Below are positions 43,703 to 50,544 of a stretch of 64,000 bases of DNA, piece after piece (within the stretch, counting starts at the first letter, position 1; every line of letters starts with the position of its first letter). This stretch comes from a virus. Under the pieces are notes generated by a model. That model did no database searches. It was not told where the DNA came from and saw nothing but the letters and a program-made list of their open reading frames with translations. Location: IMG/VR virus record IMGVR_UViG_3300046323_000360, positions 32,192 through 96,191 of that record; one strand, 5' to 3'. Position numbers and translations under genes: made by a program.

Positions 43703-44086
43703 TTAGTCGTCTGTGTCTGACCTGACTAAAACATTGCGAGTAAAAGTTGCGCTACCCCACGACAAGTCGTGTCCAATAGCCTTAGCCTCAACCTCGACTG
43801 AAGTTCCTGAACGCTCTCCATTATCCCAGTCACGAACGCGCAGAGTTCCATAGAGAAAAATGCGGTCGCCTTTATTTACAGACGAAGCCGTGTTCACGGC
43901 GAGGTCGCGGAATGAGGTAATGGTATACCAGTTGGTTTCACCATCTACCCACTTGCTACTTGACCTATCGAACCTACGCTGACTTGAAGCCAAACGGAAT
44001 GAAGTGATAGGCAAGCCATCCTGCGTGACTAGGTGACGTGGGTTTGTTGCTACTAAACCAGTAATAGTGATGTTTTCGGTAATCAT
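43703..44086 (-). CDS. ssb: Single-stranded DNA-binding protein
   Basis: 127 residues. OB-fold pattern of bacterial SSB: ITITGLVATNPRHLVTQDGLPITSFRLASSQRRFD, then NWYTITSFRDLAVNTASSVNKGDRIFLYGTLRVRDWDNGERSGTSVEVEAKAIGHDL. The acidic end RSDTDD is shorter than the host-type SSB tail. Coats ssDNA in replication and recombination. It stands alone in its cassette. Confidence 0.9.
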   Translation of the reverse strand: MITENITITGLVATNPRHLVTQDGLPITSFRLASSQRRFDRSSSKWVDGETNWYTITSFRDLAVNTASSVNKGDRIFLYGTLRVRDWDNGERSGTSVEVEAKAIGHDLSWGSATFTRNVLVRSDTDD

Positions 44087-44252
44087 TTTTCCCTTTCTTG
44101 TTACCTCTACTCTACCCTATCTATACGACAAATCGCAACTATCCCGTGTTCACCACAGAAAAAATAAATACAGATCGACTGATGAGCCAACTTTCAAATA
44201 AGGCAAAAGAAAAACCGCCACCTTTCGGTGACGGCTTGTCTTGAAGTTTTGG

Positions 44253-44657
44253 TTACTCGCCCTCGTAAACCTCGCCCTTGCTAAAGGTGAACAATGCACC
44301 AAACTCATCGTGACTTGAACGCACGCAAGTCAAGTCTTTGCCATCCAACTTGTAACGAAGTGTAAAGTCGCCATTCAAGGTTAGACAATCAACAACTTGA
44401 TTAGCGTAAATGTTTGTCCAGCCAGCAACTTGATTCCAGTTCATGTTGCCACTGAAAACATAAACCAGAGATTCCGTGTTCCAGCCATTAGCCTCAAGCC
44501 ACGGATTCAAAACCTCATACTTGAAGTTGTCTTTATCTTCTTCGAAGCAACCAAAACATTCGTTGCTAGGCGTTGAAGTATCGGTATCTTCGTCATAAGC
44601 CTCGCACGAACAATCGCTTGATAACTCAAACTCGATAACTGTCTTTGTGTCGCTCAT
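44253..44657 (-). CDS. Hypothetical acidic protein
   Basis: 134 residues with an N-terminal CSCEAYDED...NECFGCFEED Cys cluster and a central NWNQVAGWTNIYANQVVDCLTLNGDFTLRYKL beta region. Own promoter and terminator. Function unknown. Confidence 0.65.
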   Translation of the reverse strand: MSDTKTVIEFELSSDCSCEAYDEDTDTSTPSNECFGCFEEDKDNFKYEVLNPWLEANGWNTESLVYVFSGNMNWNQVAGWTNIYANQVVDCLTLNGDFTLRYKLDGKDLTCVRSSHDEFGALFTFSKGEVYEGE

Positions 44658-44842
44658 CGTATTCCCTTTCGTTGTTTGACTTGCTTGCTATTAGTTTACC
44701 CTAATGCCACGACAAAAACCAAACACTAATGCGAAGTTGTAGCCCCCTTCAGAAAAAATAAATACAACGCGGCGAGCGCAACTTTCCAGACAAAGAAATA
44801 AGGGTTGAACCGAAGTCCAACCCTTACAAAGTTTCCGTGTTG

Positions 44843-45091
44843 CTAGTCCATTTGACTTTCACGCCAAGCGTCATAGTCAGCGTCCTCGTCACGCTCGTCA
44901 CGACTAGGCAACTCAATCTCAAGTTGCTGTCCACACTTAGGGCAATCAGCATAAGCGTTGCTCTGCCAATCGTCAGTTGAGCCGTCCAACTCAAACTCGT
45001 CCTCGCAAGTGTCGCAGTAGAAAACTCCCGTGTAGTCCTGAGCGTAGATACCAGAGCCACGCATTGAACCCTCTGGATAGTTGCTTGACAT
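44843..45091 (-). CDS. Zn-ribbon acidic protein
   Basis: 82 residues from ATG 45091 (AGAAAGGAAAGAA before). FYCDTCEDEFEL...ADCPKCGQQLEIEL is a two-knuckle zinc ribbon; the tail is Asp/Glu-rich. Palindrome GGCTAT/ATAGCC at 45118-45133. Confidence 0.7.
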   Translation of the reverse strand: MSSNYPEGSMRGSGIYAQDYTGVFYCDTCEDEFELDGSTDDWQSNAYADCPKCGQQLEIELPSRDERDEDADYDAWRESQMD

Positions 45092-45289
45092 TTCTTTCCT
45101 TTCTAGCCAGCCCCTCTGGCTATGTAAATAGCCTATACCCAACCAACGACATTTCGCTAGTGAGTTTTCCGTGTTAGTTCCGTGCAGCAGAAAAAATAAA
45201 TACACTAATGCGAAGTTGCGAAAAGTATAATCTTCCAGACAAAAAGAAAACCCCGAACCTAAGTTCGGGGCTTCCGTGTTTGGTGCTTG

Positions 45290-45607
45290 CTAGTAGTAAA
45301 GCCTAGCCATACGCTCAATGCGCTTTTTGTCATAGTGGCTAGACTTAGCCATTAGGTCGAACACTACGCTTTTAGGTAAAGCACGAATGATACGCCCTAG
45401 CAAGGTGCTAGTGGTTTGTGAAATGTAACCAAGTGCTAGTGAGTCAATGGTTTGTGTTTCAATGTTGTAGTCCAGAATAACCGTGTTCCAGTGGACAACT
45501 GAATAACGCTCGCCCGAACGAATGGCGTGGATACTGCTGTTGTAGTTTTCAAAACTTTCCCAGTTGGCAAGTTTCTCGTCAATCTTGTGGTTCGCGATGC
45601 GTGCCAT
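45290..45607 (-). CDS. Hypothetical array protein
   Basis: 105 residues. SFENYNSSIHAIRSGERYSVVHWNTVILDYNIETQTIDSL has an SH3-like beta pattern; the C-terminal half is helical and basic. Unknown. Confidence 0.65.
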   Translation of the reverse strand: MARIANHKIDEKLANWESFENYNSSIHAIRSGERYSVVHWNTVILDYNIETQTIDSLALGYISQTTSTLLGRIIRALPKSVVFDLMAKSSHYDKKRIERMARLYY

Positions 45608-45799
45608 TAGATACCCTTTCTATTTCTATCTGTTGTTTTCCAGATACTCCAACTATACCCTAACCACTAGACTTTTTGCCCCGTGTTATTTGGAAGTTGC
45701 AGAAAAAATAAATACAAGCCGGGAGCAAAAAAAAATCGCCAAATACGGCGAGCGCGGAAACGGGCTGAACCGAAGTCCAGCCCGTTCGCGGTGTGCCGC

Positions 45800-46141
45800 C
45801 TAGCGCGGGATAATGTCCACTACGCGACTAACGCCGTGCTTGACAACCAGCGCGTGAATCTCTGGAAACTCGGTGGCGAGTTTCTTGCTGTCCACGCGAG
45901 TGGTGTCGCGCAAGGCGATACGAACAACATCTAGCCCGTGGTGAACTAGGGTGGTGGCGGTTCCAGCCTCAACTAGAATCTCCTCGCGCAAAGCGTCAGC
46001 CTCAGCCTCAGCCTCGCGAATGAGCGCACGCAAGTCTGCCAAGCGTTGCGCCTTAGCGACCATTACCTTGGAAATCTTCTTGACTTCCGTGGTAGTGGTG
46101 GTGGTTGCCTTAGCAACCGAAGCGGTGGTGGCGGTAGCCAT
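45800..46141 (-). CDS. Array paralogue family member 3
   Basis: 113 residues. Ala/Thr start, coil RLADLRALIREAEAEADALREEILVEAG, then TLVHHGLDVVRIALRDTTRVDSKKLATEFPEIHALVV. The last stretch (TRVDSKKLxxEFPEI) is the motif seen in proteins neighbouring YqaJ-type exonucleases in other phages. Confidence 0.75.
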   Translation of the reverse strand: MATATTASVAKATTTTTTEVKKISKVMVAKAQRLADLRALIREAEAEADALREEILVEAGTATTLVHHGLDVVRIALRDTTRVDSKKLATEFPEIHALVVKHGVSRVVDIIPR

Positions 46142-46176
46142 CTCTGCCCCTCTCTATAAGTCTTACTTCTGTTTCT

Positions 46177-46220
46177 GACTTATGTAGTAAGTCTATACCC
46201 TAACTACGACTTTTGCGCAA
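46177..46220 (-). promoter_or_regulatory. Array promoter with palindrome
   Basis: TTGCGC (46215-46220), 17 bases containing AGTCGTAG, TATAGA (46192-46197). GACTTA-N5-TAAGTC palindrome 46177-46193. Element 28 bases upstream. Confidence 0.75.
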
Positions 46221-46332
46221 ATCGTTTGCTGAAAAATCCCGTGTCGTCAGAAAAAATAAATACACTCCCGGGTTGAAAAAATCGGGCAAGAAAAAACCCT
46301 CTCTTGCGAGAGGGCATTTCCCGTGTCGCTCG

Positions 46333-46539
46333 CTAGTTGCGAACATCAAGTCCACGGCGACGCAAGTCTTGAAGTATGTTTTTCAAGGCTCGATTGTCGC
46401 TTGGGGTGCTTGCTGAAAAGAAGAAGTCCCGTGCGTTAGGTGCTATCCACTTGTAGTGTCCACCCTTAGTGAGTTCGACTCTCCAGCCAGCCTTGATAGC
46501 GAGTTTTATCAAGTTGCCTAGTTCCTTTTTGTTAGCCAT
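46333..46539 (-). CDS. HicA-like protein without visible HicB
   Basis: 68 residues: LIKLAIKAGWRVELTKGGHYKWIAPNARDFFFSASTPSDNRALKNILQDLRRRGL follows the HicA fold (GGHYKW His, then S-TPSD). HicA toxins are mRNA interferases normally paired with HicB. No HicB-like ORF is adjacent. Palindrome GGCTAT/ATAGCC at 46559-46574. Confidence 0.7.
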   Translation of the reverse strand: MANKKELGNLIKLAIKAGWRVELTKGGHYKWIAPNARDFFFSASTPSDNRALKNILQDLRRRGLDVRN

Positions 46540-46664
46540 TTGTGTTTCCCCTTTCTTTGGCTATACTCATAGCCTACACCTTGCCAGCGACATTTGCACA
46601 AAAAACTTTTTGTTTGGCGTGTCAAGTTCAGAAAAAATAAATACACTTGCCCCCGTGACAAAAA

Positions 46665-46768
46665 AAAAAAGAGAGCCACAACCGAAAGGGGGTAAGGTTG
46701 TGACTCTCTAGGCGGAGTAATCTCACGCCTTTGTTGGCAGGGGAAAGGGGGGTTTACCCTGCCAAGTT
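46665..46768 (-). terminator. Tandem hairpins with anti-Shine-Dalgarno-like loops
   Basis: On plus: AGAGAGcCACAACC/GGTTGTGaCTCTCT with loop GAAAGGGGGTAA; a small middle hairpin (AGGCG/CGCCT); TTGGCAGGG/CCCTGCCAA with loop GAAAGGGGGGTTTA. Follows the stop at 46774, whose own ribosome site is GAAAGGG. Confidence 0.8.
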
Positions 46769-46773
46769 TGTGC

Positions 46774-47109
46774 CTAGACTTTTGTCTTGGCAAACTCCGT
46801 GATAGTTTCGCCCTCGTATTCGTATTCACCCGTGTCGGCGTTTACGATTACAGTTGGGTTATCCATCCAAACATCGTCATTGTCTGCGTAGTTGTCAATC
46901 CCGAAACTCAACTCGCCATCGTAGTTGCCTAGTTTGGCGAACTCAAAGAATAGTTGAGCCGTGAGATAGGTAACATCTCCAATGCGCCCCGTGCGAGCCA
47001 AAACATTACGCACGGCAGTTAGGTTGTCGTCACCTGACCAGTGACCATAAAAAGTTATCGGTGTTGGAAAAGCCTCTGCCTTTACAACAATCATACTGCG
47101 GTCGCCCAT
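46774..47109 (-). CDS. Phage protein of the 'MGDRSMIVVK' type
   Basis: 111 residues. MGDRSMIVVKAEAFPTPITFYGHWSGDDNLTAVRNVL then DVTYLTAQLFFEFAKL and SFGIDNY: a recurrent small phage family of unknown role. Ribosome site GAAAGGGATTTGAA. Confidence 0.7.
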   Translation of the reverse strand: MGDRSMIVVKAEAFPTPITFYGHWSGDDNLTAVRNVLARTGRIGDVTYLTAQLFFEFAKLGNYDGELSFGIDNYADNDDVWMDNPTVIVNADTGEYEYEGETITEFAKTKV

Positions 47110-47274
47110 TTCAAATCCCTTTCATCTGGCTACTGCGCTTCACCTGATACTTCAACATTACCAGCATTTACACTCCAGCGCAACATCTGGCAAATCCCGT
47201 GTCTAGTGTCAGAAAAAATAAATACAAATCCCGTATAAGAAAAAACGCTGGCGACTTCTCACCAGCGTTATTCC

Positions 47275-47568
47275 TTAGTTGATTAGGTTGTCAATGTCGA
47301 AGTGAAACTTTTCTGGCAGGTTCTCTTTTGTCCAAGCAGAAAACTCTTTGTATTCTGCCAAGATTGCGTGTCCCTTTGCCATAATGTCTGACATTTCGGT
47401 AATGATGTAGCCAATAATCTCTGGCGTTAGTTCAATGTCCTTATGTCCAATGTATGCCTGTAGCCCCTCAATGCGAGCGTCAAGACCCATTTTGCGTTTG
47501 CTGATAATGTCGCCTGTAATCTTGGCGACCTGTAAGTTCAGCATTAGGTTTTTTTCGTTTTTACTCAT
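47275..47568 (-). CDS. Hypothetical helical protein, leaderless
   Basis: 97 residues from ATG 47568. TAGAGT (47575-47580) is six bases before the ATG, so the mRNA is probably leaderless. Helical sequence LMLNLQVAKITGDIISKRKMGLDARIEGLQ. Unknown. Confidence 0.65.
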   Translation of the reverse strand: MSKNEKNLMLNLQVAKITGDIISKRKMGLDARIEGLQAYIGHKDIELTPEIIGYIITEMSDIMAKGHAILAEYKEFSAWTKENLPEKFHFDIDNLIN

Positions 47569-47678
47569 ACTCAAACTCTATCCCAACCCTGTGACATTTT
47601 GCTAGAACCTTTTGGCAAGTGTCAGAAAAAATAAATACAACCTCGGCAAAAAAGAAAAAGTGCCTTTCGGCACTTTCA

Positions 47679-47912
47679 CTACTTGCGGTTTAGCAACTCC
47701 GCTTTTTCGTTGTGGTTGCGAACGAATACAGACTCCACCGCTACGGCTTCGTGTCCGCGCAACTGCTGAACCTGACCAGCCGTCAAAAAGTAGAACCTGC
47801 GAACGAGTCCGTCTTTGTATTCGGCGAGCGCGGTTGTCGCAAGCGTTTGAGTGCGAAAGGTAGCAACTAGGCTATCCGCGCCGTCATACAGAGCGTAGGC
47901 TTTAGGCTTCAT
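47679..47912 (-). CDS. Hypothetical protein, last gene of four-gene cassette
   Basis: 77 residues from ATG 47912, overlapping the upstream gene by 11 bases. YALYDGADSLVATFRTQTLATTALAEYKDGLVRRFYFL is a small alpha/beta domain. Unknown. Confidence 0.6.
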   Translation of the reverse strand: MKPKAYALYDGADSLVATFRTQTLATTALAEYKDGLVRRFYFLTAGQVQQLRGHEAVAVESVFVRNHNEKAELLNRK

Positions 47913-48267
47913 CGTCCTCGCCGTCCTCGTCAATGAACACAATCTCAAGTTTGGTAACGCGCTCGCCCCAGCCGTCAATCTCGCGCAAGGTAGCATACAC
48001 AGGATAGTATCCGTCACCCAAGCCTGTCCGTGAAACTACACCCGCGCCTGCCGTTCCACCGTCAAACTCCAACTGACCGATAGGGTGCTTGTGCTCCGCT
48101 AATGTAGTAGCGCACGCCCCGCCGTATGAGTAGTGTCCAATGTAACCCTCGCCGTAGCCCTCTTTGCCCCAGCCGTCGAGGTAGCCAGGGTCGGTAATCA
48201 AAATCTGTCCGCTATCAACCGCGCAATAGCCGATACAAACTGTCCGTTCCGTGTATGTGTTAGCCAC
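47902..48267 (-). CDS. Hypothetical Gly/Tyr-rich protein, GTG start
   Basis: 121 residues from GTG 48267 after AAGGAAAGGCGTAGGC. CIGYCAVDSGQILITDPGYLDGWGKEGYGEGYIGHYSYGGACATTL, then GLGDGYYPVYATLREIDG...KLEIVFIDED. Resembles small phage DUF4241-like proteins (dsGqi.itDP-yl); weak match. Confidence 0.65.
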   Translation of the reverse strand: MANTYTERTVCIGYCAVDSGQILITDPGYLDGWGKEGYGEGYIGHYSYGGACATTLAEHKHPIGQLEFDGGTAGAGVVSRTGLGDGYYPVYATLREIDGWGERVTKLEIVFIDEDGEDDEA

Positions 48268-48269
48268 GC

Positions 48270-48401
48270 CTACGCCTTTCCTTGTAGTGCTAGTGCGAAC
48301 CAATCTTCGAACGCCGTGTCGCAATCCTCGCATAAAGGGTGAACCGCGCCGACAGGTGCTTCAATCTCCGTGTCGCACTTATAGCAAGTTGTCTGTTCCA
48401 T
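48270..48401 (-). CDS. Zn-ribbon miniprotein
   Basis: 43 residues: CYKCDTEIEAP...CEDCDTAFEDW, two CxxC pairs. Lies between the XRE gene and the GTG gene in one transcription unit. Confidence 0.65.
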   Translation of the reverse strand: MEQTTCYKCDTEIEAPVGAVHPLCEDCDTAFEDWFALALQGKA

Positions 48402-48405
48402 AGTT

Positions 48406-48690
48406 CTAACTTACCACTAAGTCGGCGTATTCGTCAAGTGCTTCTGGCGTGTCTGGAATGGTGTGTCCAGCCATACGAAATCCAGCCTCGATGATTAGGC
48501 TGTGTGGTTCAAAACCTAAGGCGTGTGCCACAATCTCAAGAAACTCTGACGAGATTTCCTTTTTGCCACGCTCAACTTCTGACAGATAGCCAAGAGCAAT
48601 AAAGCCTTTGTCTGACAAGTCGCGCAACACCATTCCACGACTTAGGCGTGTTTCGCGTAGCACTTCGCCAAGAGCGTCTTTGAATAGCAT
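48406..48690 (-). CDS. XRE-family HTH regulator
   Basis: 94 residues. HTH_3 domain about residues 8-66: VLRETRLSRGMVLRDLSDKGFIALGYLSEVERGKKEISSEFLEIVAHALG, like actinobacterial ClgR-type regulators. First gene of a four-gene cassette behind the element at 48783. The only clear classical DNA-binding regulator inside the array, so a candidate for controlling it. Confidence 0.82.
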   Translation of the reverse strand: MLFKDALGEVLRETRLSRGMVLRDLSDKGFIALGYLSEVERGKKEISSEFLEIVAHALGFEPHSLIIEAGFRMAGHTIPDTPEALDEYADLVVS

Positions 48691-48824
48691 TTAGTGTTCC
48701 TCTCCTTTTCGTGTTTCGTATCAAAACTCTACCAGCAACCTATGACATTCTCCAACTTCGTATTAGCGTGTTCAAAAGTTAGCAGAAAAAATAAATACAT
48801 TCGTGTTCCCCTGAAAATAGAGAA

Positions 48825-48863
48825 GTCGCCAACGAACCCGAGGGGGGGGGTTCGCTGACGACC
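48825..48863 (-). terminator. Hairpin with G-run loop on plus / C-run on transcript
   Basis: Plus GTCGcCAaCGAACCC / GGGTTCGcTGaCGAC with loop GAGGGG-type; the transcript loop is C-rich. It follows the stop at 48886. Confidence 0.7.
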
Positions 48864-48885
48864 TCGTGTGTCTGACCTCTGGGGG

Positions 48886-49275
48886 TTAGATAGTCAGAAC
48901 CTTAGGTGACACCTTGCTTGGTGGTAGCAAGAATGTAGCAAGCATTTCTGGGTGGTTCTTGGTGATGAAGTCCAGCATAGCCTTAGCGTCATACTTAGGC
49001 GTGTCAGAGGGCTTATCGTAACGAACCTTGACAAGACGCTTGCCCCTTGCGTCTGTGCCAATGACAGTAACGCCAAAGTCAAGTTCGCCCAGAACAATCT
49101 CACGAGCAGACTTGATGTTAGCGTCAATCTCTTTTTCGAGTAGGTGTGCCTGTGCCAAAGCCTTTACAGCCTTTTGCGCCTTAGGCGTGATTACGACCAG
49201 AGTTTCCTCGGTGGTCGCAGTGAGGTCGCTAGTAGCAACCTTAGCGGTGGTGCTTGGTTTTGTTTTAGTAGCCAT
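48886..49275 (-). CDS. Array paralogue family member 4, leaderless
   Basis: 129 residues from ATG 49275. TTGCGA (49306-49311), N17, TAAGGT (49283-49288) end seven bases before ATG, so upstream in-frame ATGs are excluded. Thr/Ala-rich start, coil (KAVKALAQAHLLEKEIDANIKSAREIVL), GTDARGKRLVKVRYDKPSDTPKYDAKAMLDFITKNHPEML: same plan as 33161, 38410 and 45800 but more diverged. Confidence 0.7.
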   Translation of the reverse strand: MATKTKPSTTAKVATSDLTATTEETLVVITPKAQKAVKALAQAHLLEKEIDANIKSAREIVLGELDFGVTVIGTDARGKRLVKVRYDKPSDTPKYDAKAMLDFITKNHPEMLATFLLPPSKVSPKVLTI

Positions 49276-49388
49276 ACCTAAAACCTTAGCAGGTTGTTTC
49301 GACATTCGCAACTCCTCGCAGAAAAAAGTCAGAAAAAATAAATACACGCTGGGGGAAAAGAAAACCCAGACTTTCGTCTGGGCGTTTC

Positions 49389-49601
49389 TTACCAGAAAAC
49401 TGGAATAGGTTTTTTCTCTGTGTCAATGGATAGGACTTTCCAAGAGTCCACTCCCCAGAGCAATCCGAGTTCTGAACCGTTGTCCCACTTGACGCGTAGA
49501 ACGCGTCCCCAAATGTCATTGGTTTCGCTGACAACAGTTCCCAAATCACCGGGCTTCAAATCCGTGTGCTTGTCCGTTGTGTGTAGTAGTTGGATACGCA
49601 T
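49389..49601 (-). CDS. DUF4314-like protein
   Basis: 70 residues: IQLLHTTDKHTDLKPGDLGTVVSETNDIWGRVLRVKWDNGSELGLLWGVDSWKVL, the SH3-like DUF4314 pattern (pGdlGtV...V.WDNGs.L.l). ATG after GAGGAGTAGAGCA. Last of four coupled genes. Confidence 0.72.
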   Translation of the reverse strand: MRIQLLHTTDKHTDLKPGDLGTVVSETNDIWGRVLRVKWDNGSELGLLWGVDSWKVLSIDTEKKPIPVFW

Positions 49602-49605
49602 TGCT

Positions 49606-49869
49606 CTACTCCTCTTCGTCTGTGTAGTGTGCGTCAATCTCTGTAAGCGAGCCGAGTTCATAACTGTCGCAGTAGTAGCACTCGCCGTCACTATCCGCTG
49701 GCATTGGGTGGTTGTTATCTACGAACCACGCCGCCCACTCTGATAGGTCATACTCACGCACCGATTCAATGTATTCATCAAAGTGGTCGTCCAAGCCAGC
49801 CGTGTCAATAATGGTAATACCCTCGGCACTGCCCCACGAGCCGTCCTCGGCAAAAAACATCTTAGCCAT
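49606..49869 (-). CDS. Hypothetical acidic protein
   Basis: 87 residues from ATG 49869, which overlaps the previous stop (TAATG). Acidic, with CYYCDSYE. AKMFFAEDGSWGSAEGITIIDTAGLDDHFDEYI. Unknown. Confidence 0.6.
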   Translation of the reverse strand: MAKMFFAEDGSWGSAEGITIIDTAGLDDHFDEYIESVREYDLSEWAAWFVDNNHPMPADSDGECYYCDSYELGSLTEIDAHYTDEEE

Positions 49870-49979
49870 TAGTGGTTCTCCTCCGCATCGCAACCTTGGT
49901 CAAAGCACTCTTCGCAATAGCCGTTTCCCAGCAAGCCGTCCGTAACCGAACAGGCTTGGCACTTACATTCTTTTTCCAT
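49869..49979 (-). CDS. 36-aa Zn miniprotein
   Basis: ECKCQACSVTDGLLGNGYCEECFDQGC: seven Cys in 36 residues. ATG overlaps the stop of the 49979 gene (TAATG) and its stop overlaps the next ATG, so all are translationally coupled. Confidence 0.6.
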   Translation of the reverse strand: MEKECKCQACSVTDGLLGNGYCEECFDQGCDAEENH

Positions 49980-50203
49980 TAGAAAACCATTTCTCCTAGA
50001 ACCTTGCCGATACGAATGCGAGCCTCGTTGAGAATGGCATACTCGTCACTGTCCTCGCCAATGATGTCAGCGACAATCGGCATAGCCTGTTCAATCGCAT
50101 ACTCGGCTGTTTCAGTTGGCACTTCTAGGTCTGACTCGGCTTCAGCAATCTTGGCAATCAAGCCAGACAGAAGCAAAACATCTTCTTTCAAATCCCGTTC
50201 CAT
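49979..50203 (-). CDS. Hypothetical helical protein
   Basis: 74 residues, first of a four-gene cassette behind the element at 50277. Helical and acidic (KEDVLLLSGLIAKIAEAESDLEVPTETAEYAIEQAMPIV). AGAAAGGACACAA before ATG. Confidence 0.6.
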   Translation of the reverse strand: MERDLKEDVLLLSGLIAKIAEAESDLEVPTETAEYAIEQAMPIVADIIGEDSDEYAILNEARIRIGKVLGEMVF

Positions 50204-50304
50204 TTGTGTCCTTTCTTTGGGGTCTTATCAAGTTAGCAGTTTATTGAGTTGTTGTCAAATCATTAGTCATAATCATCATAAAAAATAAATACATAGTCAT
50301 AAGG

Positions 50305-50383
50305 TGGAAAAGCCACAGGGAAGTTTTCTGGTTAGCGTTCGCGCTTTGGACAAGTCCAGTCGGCTACTGACATTCAGGTTATC
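50305..50383 (-). ncRNA. Candidate structured RNA downstream of the Api92-like gene
   Basis: On the transcribed strand an 11-bp closing stem AGCCACAGGGA/TCCCTGTGGCT encloses CAGT-AGCCG-ACTG, GGA-CTTG-TCC (a UUCG-class-like CUUG tetraloop) and AGCG-CGAA-CGCT hairpins, followed by TTTT. No ORF lies in the 340-base gap. It may be a stand-alone RNA or a 3' UTR product. Confidence 0.5.
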
Positions 50384-50544
50384 CCTGTGGCTGTTCCGTG
50401 TTTAGCGACACTGCTGTCGGTTTTCCTAGCAAAATGGTCAGTTTCTAAGCATAGTAGCGGAGTCTAGAACACTCCTACACCGCAACTGATTTACAGCGTC
50501 CCTCGGGGCAATCCGTGCTAGGGAAGTCTTTATTTAGTTCTAGG
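50384..50544. other. Non-coding 3' region of Api92-like gene
   Basis: About 160 bases with GGAGT-N7-ACTCC and CCCT...AGGG pairing potential but no ORF. A tRNA was considered and not supported. Confidence 0.45.

Noticed and set aside
33118-47680. CTTTCGG-type terminator loops as anti-Shine-Dalgarno loops
   Set aside because: On the transcript these loops read GAAA (GNRA tetraloop), the same sense as the ribosome site and not its complement; they are ordinary terminators.
50390-50544. tRNA gene
   Set aside because: A 5-bp stem with GTTCTAG loop resembles a T-arm, but the loop register is wrong and no acceptor or anticodon stem could be drawn.
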